The notes under the pieces: model-generated
Databases searched by the model: none
The model's input: only the letters and a program-made list of their open reading frames with translations
What the model was told of the DNA's origin: nothing
In this document: positions 8,132-21,288 of the stretch, one piece after another
Position numbering within the stretch: the stretch's first letter is position 1
How the letters are laid out: every line of letters starts with the position of its first letter
Program-made: the position numbers and the translations under genes
Origin: Sphingomonas sp. HDW15A
Lineage (GTDB): Bacteria; Pseudomonadota; Alphaproteobacteria; Sphingomonadales; Sphingomonadaceae
Assembly (NCBI RefSeq): GCF_011301715.1
Contig: NZ_CP049870.1
Coordinates: forward strand, 1,798,001-1,862,000
DNA: 64,000 nt
Direction of reading: 5' to 3'

Positions 8132-9474
8132 GCCGAACCGACCATCATCTCCGGCACGAGAATGCTTGGTGCGTCGATGCCGCGGCGGAATTCCAGGTCG
8201 GACGCCGGTTCGAGCGTTGCGAACATTTCGATGAGGTTCGACGCAACCGTAATCTCGCTGACCGCCCCGACCCTCTCGCCGTTTTCGTATAGGAAGCCGG
8301 ATGCGCCACGGGAATAGTCGCCAGTCACAGGATTGACGCCCTGACCGATGAGTTCGGTCAGAACGAGCAGTCGCGGTTCCGAGGCGATCATCTGTTCGAC
8401 GCTGCGCTCGCCAGCCTCCAGGAAGAGGTTGGACGGGCCCGATCCAGGGGCGCCGCTGATTCCGCGGACGGCATGGCCCGTGGGGGCGATGCCCAGTTGC
8501 CGCGCTGACGCAGTCTCCGCGATCCAACTCATCAGTACGCCGTTTTCAACCAGCGCTAGCCGACGAACGGTCACTCCCTCAGCGTCGAACGCGCGGCTTC
8601 GCAGCCCGCGCAACCGAAAGGGGTCGTCGATGATGTTGATCGCCGGGCCAAATATCTGCTGGCCCATGCGTTCCTGAAGGAAGCTCGACTTGCGCGCGAT
8701 GGCCGAGCCGGCGATGGCCTGGGCGAAGTGCCCGAGCAACCCGGTCGAAACGCGTGGCTCGAATAGCACCGCCATTGGGCCGGGCTTCACCTTTATCGGA
8801 TGGAGCCTGGCCACGGCCCGCTCACCGGCTTTTCGGCCGAGCGCATGCGGATACTCGAGATCGGCAGCACGGCGAGCGCTATGCCATTCATAATCGCGCT
8901 GCATGCCCGCCCCTTCACCGGCGACGATGGAAGCCGAGAGGCTGTGGGTGGTGGAGCGAGAAACCCCAGAAAAACCGCCGCTTGTGGCGATACCGCGGAT
9001 CGAAGCGCCGGACGACGTCCCGCAACCACTGCTGTTGGTCACGCCTGCAACGGCAAGCGCCGCACCTTCCGCCTCGAGCACCATCTCCTGGAGCACCTTT
9101 GGCTCCGGTTCGATCGGATCCCAGTCGTCGAACTCTGCGAACGGTGGCTTGGCGAGCAAATCGCTTGGCGCCAGGCCGGAAAAGGGATCTTCCGGCGCCT
9201 GGCGAGCCATCTCGATCGCCAGCGTGACGAGCTCGGCCAGCGAATCCGGATCGAACGCGGACGTGGAAACTGTCGCGCTGCGTTGCCCGGCAAAAACCCG
9301 GACGCCGACCGCTTCCGCTTCGGACCTGTGCACGTCCTCGAGGGCGCCCATGCGGACCTGCACGGCGCTAGAGCGGCTCGCGGAAAATACCGCGTCGGCG
9401 GCATTGGCGCCTGCTTGCATGGCAAGTTCGACGGCCTGTTCGACGAGGTCCCTGGTCTGTTGCTGATCGCGCAT
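8128..9474 (-). CDS. pmbA: PmbA/TldE metallopeptidase-complex subunit
   Basis: 448 residues with the family layout: an N-terminal helical region (QQTRDLVEQAVELAMQAGAN), a central GVTNSSGCGTS segment and a C-terminal half with PTGHAVRGISGAPGSGPSNL and TGDYSRGASGFLYENGE. PmbA (TldE) lacks the HExxxH zinc motif of its partner TldD, and none is seen here. With TldD it degrades unfolded peptides and matures some peptide natural products. tldD is not in this window. It sits 17 bases downstream of ubiA on the same strand. Confidence 0.93.
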   Translation of the reverse strand: MRDQQQTRDLVEQAVELAMQAGANAADAVFSASRSSAVQVRMGALEDVHRSEAEAVGVRVFAGQRSATVSTSAFDPDSLAELVTLAIEMARQAPEDPFSGLAPSDLLAKPPFAEFDDWDPIEPEPKVLQEMVLEAEGAALAVAGVTNSSGCGTSSGASIRGIATSGGFSGVSRSTTHSLSASIVAGEGAGMQRDYEWHSARRAADLEYPHALGRKAGERAVARLHPIKVKPGPMAVLFEPRVSTGLLGHFAQAIAGSAIARKSSFLQERMGQQIFGPAINIIDDPFRLRGLRSRAFDAEGVTVRRLALVENGVLMSWIAETASARQLGIAPTGHAVRGISGAPGSGPSNLFLEAGERSVEQMIASEPRLLVLTELIGQGVNPVTGDYSRGASGFLYENGERVGAVSEITVASNLIEMFATLEPASDLEFRRGIDAPSILVPEMMVGSA

Positions 9475-9491
9475 CGGCGCGGACTAGAGTC

Positions 9492-10403
9492 TCAGGTGCG
9501 CGCCGACAAGCCGACGGTGAAGAAAGCAAGAAATAGCAGCAGACCCGTGAACCGGTTGGAGCGGAACAGGCGGAGGGCGAGCGATCCGTCGGACGGATCG
9601 ACCTTCAATACCTGCCAGCCAAGATGCGCCGCCGCCGGCAAGAGTCCGAGAAGGGCGATCGAGTCCGGAAACACCATCCAGATGGCCGCGCCCCAGCCGA
9701 CGAGCGCGAGGGCGTAAAGGATGGCAACGCCGCGCGCGACTTTCCTGCCGAGGCGCCGCGCGGAGGATTTCACGCCGACCAGCGCATCGTCCTCGACATC
9801 CTGGATGGCGTAGATCGTGTCGTACCCGATGACCCAGAAAATCGATCCTATCCAAAGAAGGATGGGCGCCGGCGCGAATTGTCCCGTGACCGCCGGCCAG
9901 CCTACGAGCGCCCCCCACGCAAAGACCAGACCGAGCCAAGCCTGCGGCCACCAGGTAATACGCTTCATAAAAGGATAGGCGGCGACCGGGATGAGACTGG
10001 CCAGCGCGATGACCTGGGCCTTGGGTCTCAGGCCGAGAAGGACGATCAAACCGAGTAGCGAAAGGCCGATCAGCAATGCCCATGCCGCGCCAGGCGATAC
10101 GCGGCCCGAGGCAAGCGGCCTTGAACGCGTCCGCTCGACCCTTTTGTCGATGTCGCGGTCGATGATGTCGTTGTAGACGCATCCCGCGCTTCGCATGGCG
10201 AATGCGCCGATCAGGAACGAAATATAAAGCCACGCGGCGCTCCCTCCCGCGAGCCCTACGCTCCAGGCGCAGGGCCAGAACAGCAGCCAGGTGCCGATGG
10301 GCCTATCGAGCCGAATGAGCGAGGCGAATGGGCGTAGCCGCTCCGGCAGGGCGCCAATCAGTCCGCGCCGTTCGGTGTCCGGGACAAGTTCGCTGTCGGT
10401 CAT
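9492..10403 (-). CDS. ubiA: 4-hydroxybenzoate polyprenyltransferase
   Basis: 303 residues with about eight membrane helices. The first prenyl-diphosphate/Mg-binding motif is NDIIDRDIDKRVERTRSRPL, and the second Asp-rich site is IQDVEDDALVGVKSSARRLG, both diagnostic of UbiA. It attaches the polyprenyl tail to 4-hydroxybenzoate, the first committed membrane step of ubiquinone synthesis. The start overlaps the repaired end of the upstream phospholipase D gene by four bases (ATGA), and pmbA follows. ubiG and coq7, later steps of the same pathway, are elsewhere in this window. Confidence 0.95.
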   Translation of the reverse strand: MTDSELVPDTERRGLIGALPERLRPFASLIRLDRPIGTWLLFWPCAWSVGLAGGSAAWLYISFLIGAFAMRSAGCVYNDIIDRDIDKRVERTRSRPLASGRVSPGAAWALLIGLSLLGLIVLLGLRPKAQVIALASLIPVAAYPFMKRITWWPQAWLGLVFAWGALVGWPAVTGQFAPAPILLWIGSIFWVIGYDTIYAIQDVEDDALVGVKSSARRLGRKVARGVAILYALALVGWGAAIWMVFPDSIALLGLLPAAAHLGWQVLKVDPSDGSLALRLFRSNRFTGLLLFLAFFTVGLSART

Positions 10404-11883
10404 CTGCGGCCGCGAATCCTGCGAAGCCTATCACGCCCCATCGCCCAACTTCTCGCGAGTGTTCCGCCAGCAATCGGATCGAACATATCGTCGGCGCATT
10501 CGGGGTCGAGAACTTCGTTCGAGGCAATGAAATCCTCGGCCGCGCCCATCCCTTCGAGGTCGAGCAGGTCGAGCGACTTGCCTCGACCGCGAAGCGCTTC
10601 AATTGCCGCAATCATCGACCCCCGCGCGGATTCCTCGATCGCAAACCTCTCAGGCGAAACATCGAGATGCTCCCCAGAAGTCTGTGACGAAGTTTCGTTA
10701 TTATGTCGATCGTAGCGCGGTTCGTCGGGAGTGCTGCGTCGATGACCATATCGCATTCGCTGTCGAGGCCCTGGCTGCGATTGTTCAGGTTCGACGATCC
10801 CACGCGAAGGAAGCGGTCGTCGACAATCGCCACCTTCGCATGGACGTAAATATCTTTCCGCTCCCGTGTAACCGGGACGTAGACGCGAAAGCGATCGTCG
10901 ACGTCGAGTTCGCCAATGGCAGCGACCAGTTTGAGGCGGGCGCCGTCCATCGCTTTCTGTTCCAGCCAGCCATCAGCGGTGCGCGGCATTACCACCACGA
11001 TCTCCGGCGGGTTCTTTTCCTTCATCCGCTCGGCGATGGCGGCAGCGATCTTGCCGCTCGTGAAATACTGGTTCTCGAAATAGATGAAGCGCTTCGCCGC
11101 GGCGATCATGTCGAGGTAGAGCGTCTCTATCTCCCGAACCTCTTCGATGTCCTCATAATGCGCGCGCGTTCGAGCGATCGCGACATCGACATCCTCGAAA
11201 TCAGGTTTCAGCCCCTCGGGCCATTCATCGTCACAAGGCTCTATCGTTTCGAGCTCGCTCTTCGTCGCGGTCTTCCACCGCTCCCCGGCGAGTTCGCCGA
11301 GCGCCTGTGCGACCTTGCCGCTCATCAACATGGTCGTATCGTGCCATGGGCCGAACGGCTTTCCGTCGGGGCTCGTTCGATGGCAGTCATGATCGATGTG
11401 CTCACTGGTGTCCCAGCGGCGGTCGCCGATATCGATCCCGCCGCAGGCGGCGAGGCATTCGTCGATGACCACGATTTTCTGGTGATGGCTGCAACCGAAC
11501 GGATGCGAACTGTCGAAGCGGAAGTCGATGTTCTTCGTTCGCCACCAATGGAACAACCAACGGACCGCGCGCGGCCGGAAGAATTGCTTAAGCGCCCCGA
11601 AATTCCACTTGAGAACGTCGATCTGAAGCGAGGGCCGTGCCTTTGCAAGACGCAGGAAGAGGCCGCCGAGCTGTTCGCCCTTTCCCCGCGCGTCCGGCTC
11701 CAGCGGGATTCGCGTGTCGAAGTCCCAGCCGACGATGAAAATGCGCTTTTCTGCTCCTTCGAACGCCTTGCTGATCCAATGATAATAGGTCGCGGCGTCG
11801 ATCAGTAGCCGTGCCTTGTCGGCGCGGGCGATCCGCCAGCAATTGCGGCCCGCCTCGACAATCGGTTTCAAGTCTTCGGCCAT
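10400..11883 (-). CDS. Phospholipase D-family protein (frameshifted at 10672-10675)
   Basis: Full-length product about 494 residues. Two PLD catalytic HKD motifs are present, HHQKIVVID and HAKVAIVDD, each followed by the usual GS/GGID and GSSNLNNRS segments. The N-terminus (YYHWISKAFEGAEKRIFIVG) matches phosphatidylserine/cardiolipin synthase-like proteins. After KLRHRLLG the frame runs into an unrelated Arg-rich tail, while the next frame continues as EHLDVSPERFAIEESARGSM to the stop at 10400. Inserting one G into the coding-strand GGGG run (10672-10675) joins them and makes the gene end overlap ubiA by ATGA, which supports one intact gene with a missing base. Substrate unproved: cardiolipin synthesis or lipid cleavage. 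Confidence 0.82.
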
Positions 11884-11923
11884 GAATACCCCTGATGACG
11901 CGCGCGCTATGCATAGCTAGGAA

Positions 11924-12670
11924 ATGGCAATGCCTGCTACCCCGCACTGGCCGCCGAAATCCGCGCCACGCCTGTTTGTTCCGACGGCGCTGGATGCAGG
12001 CGTGCAGGTCGACCTCGCTGCAGGCCAGGCCAATTACCTCGGCAATGTCATGCGGCTCGGGGTCGGCGGCGAGGTCCTGTTGTTCGACGGAATGAGCGGC
12101 GAATGGTTGGCGCGGGTCGCAGACTCGGGGAAAAAGCACATGAGCCTGAGCGTCGAACGGCGGACGCGGGAGCAGGAGAAAGTCCCGGATTTGTGGCTGG
12201 CGTTTGCACCGGTGAAGCGCGCGCAGACTGACTGGCTTGTCGAAAAAGCGACCGAGCTTGGCGTTGCACGGCTGCTTCCAGTGATAACCCAGCGGACCAT
12301 CGTCGAACGCGTAAAGCTCGAGCGGCTGGAGGCGATCGCCATCGAAGCCGCCGAGCAATGCAATCGCACGACAGTCCCACCGATTGCCGAACCGGTCGGG
12401 CTCTCCGCGTTCCTCAAGTCGCGAGATGCCGGTCGGAGGCTCTATTTCGCAGATGAGAGCGGCGGCGAGCCGGCCGCCCGCGCGTTCGAGCTCGGCGCAG
12501 CGATTATCCTCACTGGACCGGAAGGCGGATTCACCGATGAAGAGCGAGCGGCCATCCGCGCCGCGCAAAATACCGTCGCAGTTTCGCTCGGCCCGCGCAT
12601 CCTCCGGGCAGAGACGGCGGCGCTGGCCGCTGTCACTTCCTATATGGCGCTGGCCGGGGACTGGCGTTAG
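11924..12670 (+). CDS. rsmE: 16S rRNA m3U1498 methyltransferase RsmE
   Basis: 248 residues. An N-terminal PUA-like domain (PRLFVPTALDAGVQVDL, NYLGNVMRLGVGGEVLLFDG) is followed by the SPOUT trefoil-knot domain with ILTGPEGGFTDEE and SLGPRILRAETAAL, the RsmE signature for S-adenosylmethionine binding. It methylates N3 of U1498 in the small-subunit rRNA. A second in-frame ATG two codons on is an alternative start. gshA begins 12 bases after its stop. Confidence 0.95.
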   Translation: MAMPATPHWPPKSAPRLFVPTALDAGVQVDLAAGQANYLGNVMRLGVGGEVLLFDGMSGEWLARVADSGKKHMSLSVERRTREQEKVPDLWLAFAPVKRAQTDWLVEKATELGVARLLPVITQRTIVERVKLERLEAIAIEAAEQCNRTTVPPIAEPVGLSAFLKSRDAGRRLYFADESGGEPAARAFELGAAIILTGPEGGFTDEERAAIRAAQNTVAVSLGPRILRAETAALAAVTSYMALAGDWR

Positions 12671-12682
12671 GGCGCGTTTCGA

Positions 12683-17501
<4,819 letters not shown>

Positions 17502-17504
17502 CGC

Positions 17505-18389
17505 TTAGGCCCGCTTGCGTGCCGGAGTCGCCTTCTTGGGCGCCGTCTTTTTCGCGGCCGGCTTCTTGGCCGCGGATTTTTTTGCGCCGGCACCGCGGTC
17601 CCCGCTGTCGAGGCTCTTTTTCAAGGCCGCCATAAGATCGATGACGTTCGATCCCTTGGCCGGCTCGTCGCTTGATCGATCCTGTATGACTCGCTTGCCC
17701 TTCTTCTTGATCTTTTCCTTGATGAGGTCCTGAAGCGCCTCGATGTAGCGGTTCTCGAACTCCGACGCATCGAACTCACCGGTCTTCTTCGAAATCAGCG
17801 TCTCGGCCATGTCGAGCAGATCCTCGTCTGGCTTCGTGTCGCCAATTTCGCGGAAGTAGCTCGAAGCACGGTGAACCTCGTCGGCATAGCGCAGGGTTTC
17901 GAGCACCATCCCGCGGCCGCAAGGCTTCAGGCTGACGACATACTCCTGGCCGCGCATGGCCAGCTGTCCGACGCCGACCTTCTTCGTCCGGCGAAGCGCC
18001 TCGCGGACTACCACGAAAGCCTCTTCCGCGAGGTCGTCGGCCGGAACCACGTAATACGGCTTGTCGAAGTAGATCGGATCGATGTCGCCGATGTCGACGA
18101 ACTGGGTCAGTTCCAGCGTTTTGCGGCTCTCCAGCTTGACCTTCTCGATCTCCTCAGGGTCCAGAAGTACATATTCGCCCTTTTCGACTTCATAGCCCTT
18201 GAGGATTTCGTCGCGGTCGACGGGGCCAATGCCGGGCACAACCTTCTCGTAGCGGACACGCTGACCAGACGGTTCATGGACCTGATGGAAGGCGATCGAC
18301 TTTCCGGCCTTTGTCGCAGGAAAGATTTCGACTGGGATTGAGACCAGTGCGAGTTTGATATGACCGCGCCAGGTAGGGCGAGCCGGCAT
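17505..18389 (-). CDS. ku: Ku protein, non-homologous end joining
   Basis: 294 residues. The core Ku domain runs from RPTWRGHIKLALVSIPVEIF through GYEVEKGEYVLLDPEEIEKV and PYYVVPADDLAEEAFVVVRE. The homodimer binds broken DNA ends and recruits LigD, encoded 3 bases downstream. The last 35 residues are Lys/Ala/Pro-rich repeats (KKSAAKKPAAKKTAPKKATP), a basic DNA-binding tail common in bacterial Ku. A candidate general-stress sigma-factor promoter lies about 35 bases before the start. Confidence 0.95.
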   Translation of the reverse strand: MPARPTWRGHIKLALVSIPVEIFPATKAGKSIAFHQVHEPSGQRVRYEKVVPGIGPVDRDEILKGYEVEKGEYVLLDPEEIEKVKLESRKTLELTQFVDIGDIDPIYFDKPYYVVPADDLAEEAFVVVREALRRTKKVGVGQLAMRGQEYVVSLKPCGRGMVLETLRYADEVHRASSYFREIGDTKPDEDLLDMAETLISKKTGEFDASEFENRYIEALQDLIKEKIKKKGKRVIQDRSSDEPAKGSNVIDLMAALKKSLDSGDRGAGAKKSAAKKPAAKKTAPKKATPARKRA

Positions 18390-18423
18390 GACGTGCTCCC
18401 GCGAAATTGTGTCGGACCCGATT

Positions 18424-18450
18424 CAATCGCTTTGGGGCCCAAGTCGTTCC
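18424..18450 (-). promoter_or_regulatory. Candidate EcfG (general stress) promoter upstream of ku-ligD
   Basis: On the minus strand GGAAC (18450-18446) is followed after 19 bases by TT within CGATTG (18429-18424), fitting the alphaproteobacterial EcfG/RpoE2 consensus GGAAC-N18/19-TT. The -10 element is about 35 bases upstream of the Ku start codon. General-stress control of ku genes is known in Sinorhizobium; here it is inferred from the match alone. Confidence 0.45.
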
Positions 18451-18573
18451 GAAAGTGCGCGCCTTATCGCGCAGGCCATTGACTAAGCGGCTGATTATCA
18501 ATTTATCTTCGTATCCGAGGGCACAACGCGCAAAATTCGCTGCGAGTGATTGCTCGATTCAGGGGGATAGACG

Positions 18574-18996
18574 ATGATTGTTACCGCGTTGATGCTGCAG
18601 ATCATGATTGGGAACAGCGGCCCGCTCAAGCCGCCCCGGGATGCGGGCATCCGCATTTTGTCCAATCAATCGATGACGGACTTGCAGGCTTGTGCCATCC
18701 GGCAGATGGCGCGCGACGGAACTGTCGTCCTCGTGCCGCAGCCCAACGGCGTCGCGATCGACTACACTCGCCCCAATGGGCTCGGTAATGCGCAGGCCGC
18801 GCGGTATTCGCTGCACCTGAAGGACAACGGTAGTCAGCGCGAGATGACGGTCTTCTATCGCCACCCCTTCTCCCGCAAGGCTGCGTGGCAACATACAAAA
18901 TTAATTGGCAAGCGCTGCTTCCCGAACGAGCTGAACGGGACAACGGCCAGCGCCACGCCTGAGCCGAAGAAGCGCAAGAAGTTCCTGATCTTCTAA
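18574..18996 (+). CDS. Small hypothetical protein, probably secreted
   Basis: 140 residues from an ATG preceded by AGGGGGA. There is a short hydrophobic N-terminus (MIVTALMLQIMIGNSG). The centre reads MTDLQACAIRQMARDGTVVL and YSLHLKDNGSQREMTVFYRH, suggesting a small alpha/beta domain, and two Cys residues could form a disulfide if exported. The C-terminus is basic (EPKKRKKFLIF). Codon use looks like its neighbours. I do not recognise the family; it is divergent from ku and upstream of tRNA-Gly. Confidence 0.6.
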   Translation: MIVTALMLQIMIGNSGPLKPPRDAGIRILSNQSMTDLQACAIRQMARDGTVVLVPQPNGVAIDYTRPNGLGNAQAARYSLHLKDNGSQREMTVFYRHPFSRKAAWQHTKLIGKRCFPNELNGTTASATPEPKKRKKFLIF

Positions 18997-19044
18997 GGTT
19001 GACCGGCCGCGAAGTTGCTGCCAGTCAGCCGCGCGTTCGGACGA

Positions 19045-19118
19045 GCGGGTGTAGCTCAATGGTAGAGCAGAAGCCTTCCAAGCTTACGACGAGGGTTCGA
19101 TTCCCTTCACCCGCTCCA
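19045..19118 (+). tRNA. tRNA-Gly (anticodon UCC)
   Basis: 74 bases with encoded CCA. Acceptor stem GCGGGTG pairs with CACCCGC; D arm GCTC/GAGC; anticodon loop CTTCCAA gives UCC; T arm GAGGG-TTCGATT-CCCTT. The outermost anticodon-stem pair is G-A, a small irregularity. Confidence 0.95.
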
Positions 19119-19526
19119 ACGCCGACCTGCCGGGGCATGTCCAAGCGTTTCAGCGCGCCGAGCCTTAGCGAGGCGGCGGCAGCATAGCCAGTCCGAGGGG
19201 ACTGGCTTACGGGTGGGGCGCCGTAGCGCAGCGACGGGCGCCAATATCGTGACCTGCCGAGTGCAGGTTCGAGATTGGAGCGCACGAGACGACACCGCTG
19301 TGGCGACAGCGCGATGACTGCCAGAGTGCGATGACGGTCGACACTTCCAGTCTTGCCGCACACACCTGCGAAGCCTAGTGCAGTCGGGCGACCTCTATAT
19401 TCCCCTGGCATCACTTTCTCTCGCGCGGCGCGAACCGCCGGTTGACACCGGAACTCGCGCTCGCCATTGGGCGCCCCTGCTCGCCATGCTCGACCATCTT
19501 CGGATGGTCCACGCGTGACAAGACCT
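19119..19526 (+). other. Intergenic region between two tRNAs with a tRNA-like remnant
   Basis: 408 bases with no convincing coding region on either strand. A TAGCGCAG box (19224-19231) and a GGTTCGA box (19266-19272) look like the D-arm and T-arm boxes of a tRNA, but no acceptor stem can be paired around them, so this may be the remnant of a third tRNA gene. Apparent open frames here are readings through tRNA sequence. Confidence 0.4.
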
Positions 19527-19612
19527 GGACAGGTGGCCGAGTGGTTAAAGGCAGCAGACTGTAAATCTGCCCGCGCAAGCGTACGCTGGTTCGAATCCAG
19601 CCCTGTCCACCA
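19527..19612 (+). tRNA. tRNA-Tyr (anticodon GUA)
   Basis: 86 bases, a class II tRNA with a long variable arm and encoded CCA. Acceptor GGACAGG pairs with CCTGTCC; anticodon loop CTGTAAA gives GUA; the T arm contains GGTTCGAATCC. Confidence 0.96.
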
Positions 19613-19632
19613 CTCCTTTTCGTCAAACGTCG

Positions 19633-19664
19633 TCCAGCCCGGATTTTCGTCCGAGCTGGATTCT
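19633..19664 (+). terminator. Hairpin after tRNA-Tyr, possible terminator
   Basis: TCCAGC (19633-19638) pairs with GCTGGA (19655-19660), and CGGA pairs with TCCG inside it around a TTTTCG loop. It is followed by TTCTTG, a weak T tract. The position 20 bases after tRNA-Tyr fits transcript termination. Confidence 0.5.
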
Positions 19665-19790
19665 TGTGCGGTTGACGTAGGGGAAATCTTAACCGTCTTT
19701 TCTATCGCCTTTGCGCATAGCCGGCGATTGGCCTAATAGCCGGACGTTCAATTTCGGGTAAGCGTAATCCAGGCAGGTGGGGACATTCGC

Positions 19791-20348
19791 GTGACAAGTC
19801 TGTCCGGTCCCAAGACCGATTCCTCTCTTGAAGCCAAGCTTGCGAGGCTCAGCCCCGGCCAGCTGGACTGCCTGTTGCTTGTCGACCAGCATTTGTCATC
19901 CAAAGAAATTGCCGCCGAGCTCGGCATTTCGCCGCACACGGTCGACCAGCGCATTCGCCAGGCGCTTCAGATTCTGGAGGTCGGACGCCGCCAGCATGCC
20001 GCACGGCTCGTCGCTGTCCATCGCGACCCATATCAGCGTTTGATACATCAATCGCCGCACATTGAGGGACGCGCCGTCCCCGGACATTTGGAGGGGGCGG
20101 TCGGTATTCAGATTCGGCACGCTGACCGTGCAGGGGAGGCCGAGGCCCGCGGCATCGAAACCGAGCAGATGCCGTTGGTTTCCGGTTCTCCCCTGCCTCT
20201 GCCGTTCGCAACGAGGAGCCAGCCAAGGAACGAGATGAGTACCAGCCTCAGGCTGGTCTGGATCATCCTCATCGCGATTGGAGCAACCTTCTCCGCCGGC
20301 ATGTATCTCGCCGGACTGGAAAGCCTCGCGAGGATGCTCGGCCGCTAG
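19791..20348 (+). CDS. LuxR-type HTH regulator with C-terminal membrane anchor
   Basis: 185 residues from a GTG at 19791 preceded by GGTGGGG. Residues 20-75 form a GerE/LuxR DNA-binding domain: LSPGQLDCLLLVDQHLSSKE, then IAAELGISPHTVDQRIRQAL. There is no receiver or autoinducer domain. A polar Pro/Glu-rich linker follows, then one membrane helix near the C-terminus (LVWIILIAIGATFSAGMYLA) and a short tail. A cytoplasmic HTH tethered by a C-terminal helix recalls ToxR-like one-component regulators, though the HTH type differs. It is followed on the same strand by a small helical protein and a four-helix membrane protein that may be partners. Its targets are unknown. Confidence 0.75.
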   Translation: MTSLSGPKTDSSLEAKLARLSPGQLDCLLLVDQHLSSKEIAAELGISPHTVDQRIRQALQILEVGRRQHAARLVAVHRDPYQRLIHQSPHIEGRAVPGHLEGAVGIQIRHADRAGEAEARGIETEQMPLVSGSPLPLPFATRSQPRNEMSTSLRLVWIILIAIGATFSAGMYLAGLESLARMLGR

Positions 20349-20417
20349 AGGCGTTTCCCATCGAAGGTCCGCGGTGCTCGCTCCGGCTGCCAGCTAGTGG
20401 CCGGGCAAGGAGTAGTC

Positions 20418-20762
20418 ATGCGCAAACAACATATAGAACATGCCGCTTTCGAGGTCGCGACCCAGGTTCGCGCCGTCGAAGACACGATCGACCGAGCTAT
20501 CGCCGAGATCGCCGAACTCCAGTCGCGTATGATCAACATTCGCAGCGTTTCCGGAATCGGCGTTGCGACGGGCCAGCCCGCTTTCGAGCAGCTGGGAAGC
20601 GCAATCCAGGCCCTAATCGCCGCCCGCGGCGGGATCGCGAATTGTCATGGCGCGCTTGTCGACGCCAAGCAATTCATTCCTGGCCTGCGAACCGTCGGTT
20701 TCGGCGACGTCGGCGAATGTCCGCCGGCCGAGGCGAAAACCGCTCTCCGCGTCGTAGCGTAG
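20418..20762 (+). CDS. Small helical hypothetical protein
   Basis: 114 residues from the ATG at 20418, which has an AAGGAG ribosome-binding site; an upstream GTG at 20397 is less likely. The first 45 residues are a predicted helix (HIEHAAFEVATQVRAVEDTI), then a Gly-rich turn (VSGIGVATGQPA), a second helix and the ending FIPGLRTVGFGDVGECPPAE. No signal peptide and no membrane segment. Function unknown. It lies between the membrane-anchored LuxR regulator and the 4-TM protein and may belong to the same cluster. Confidence 0.65.
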   Translation: MRKQHIEHAAFEVATQVRAVEDTIDRAIAEIAELQSRMINIRSVSGIGVATGQPAFEQLGSAIQALIAARGGIANCHGALVDAKQFIPGLRTVGFGDVGECPPAEAKTALRVVA

Positions 20763-20769
20763 CGGATAA

Positions 20770-20804
20770 CGCCGGGCTTTCGCTTGTCGAGGCCCGGCGC
20801 GTTT
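20770..20804 (+). terminator. Inverted repeat with terminator character
   Basis: CGCCGGGC (20770-20777) pairs perfectly with GCCCGGCG (20792-20799) around a 14-base loop, followed by CGTTTA. It starts 8 bases after the stop of the small helical gene. The T tract is short, so termination may be partial. Confidence 0.55.
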
Positions 20805-20817
20805 ACTAGCGCGAGTC

Positions 20818-21255
20818 GTGGCACCGAAATTCTTCCTTCTGGTCCTGATCCTGGTAGCAGGCTTCGCATTCTGGCGAGGCAGCCGGGACGAGCGCCTAGT
20901 CGCGGCCGTTTGCGTCCTCGGCGCAGCAGCAAGCTTCCTGCTTCTTCGCCCATTGAGCACGCGCTTCCAGTCTGTCGAAACCGGGATCATGCTAGTGGAC
21001 CTGCTGGTCTTCGTCGGCTTTCTGTTTGTCGCGCTGCGCTCTCCGCGTTTTTGGCCGCTGTGGGTGGCCGGGCTTCAATTGACTACCACGCTCGGCCACA
21101 TCCTGAAGGGTTTGAGCCCGGATCTTCTGCCGCAGGCTTATGGCGCTGCACTGCAATTCTGGAGCTACCCCATCCTGCTCATACTGGCAGTCGGCACATG
21201 GCGAAGCCACGCGCGCCGCAAGGTCAGGCCGTCTGAGGCGCCAACACTCGTCTAG
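20818..21255 (+). CDS. Four-helix integral membrane hypothetical protein
   Basis: 145 residues from a GTG at 20818. Four hydrophobic segments are visible: FFLLVLILVAGFAFW, LVAAVCVLGAAASFLLL, ETGIMLVDLLVFVGFLFVAL and SYPILLILAVGTW. Between the third and fourth is FWPLWVAGLQLTTTLGHILK, which may be partly membrane-embedded. The C-terminus is basic. No known catalytic motif. It lies 33 bases upstream of phoR and downstream of the LuxR/small-protein pair; it could work with either, but nothing in the sequence decides this. Confidence 0.65.
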   Translation: MAPKFFLLVLILVAGFAFWRGSRDERLVAAVCVLGAAASFLLLRPLSTRFQSVETGIMLVDLLVFVGFLFVALRSPRFWPLWVAGLQLTTTLGHILKGLSPDLLPQAYGAALQFWSYPILLILAVGTWRSHARRKVRPSEAPTLV

Positions 21256-21288
21256 GAACCGCGGGCGACGACTGGTATCGCGCCGTCG

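Noticed and set aside
19025..19414. Possible minus-strand gene over tRNA-Gly
   Set aside because: The peptide is a reverse translation of the tRNA (a known annotation artefact) with no ribosome-binding site.
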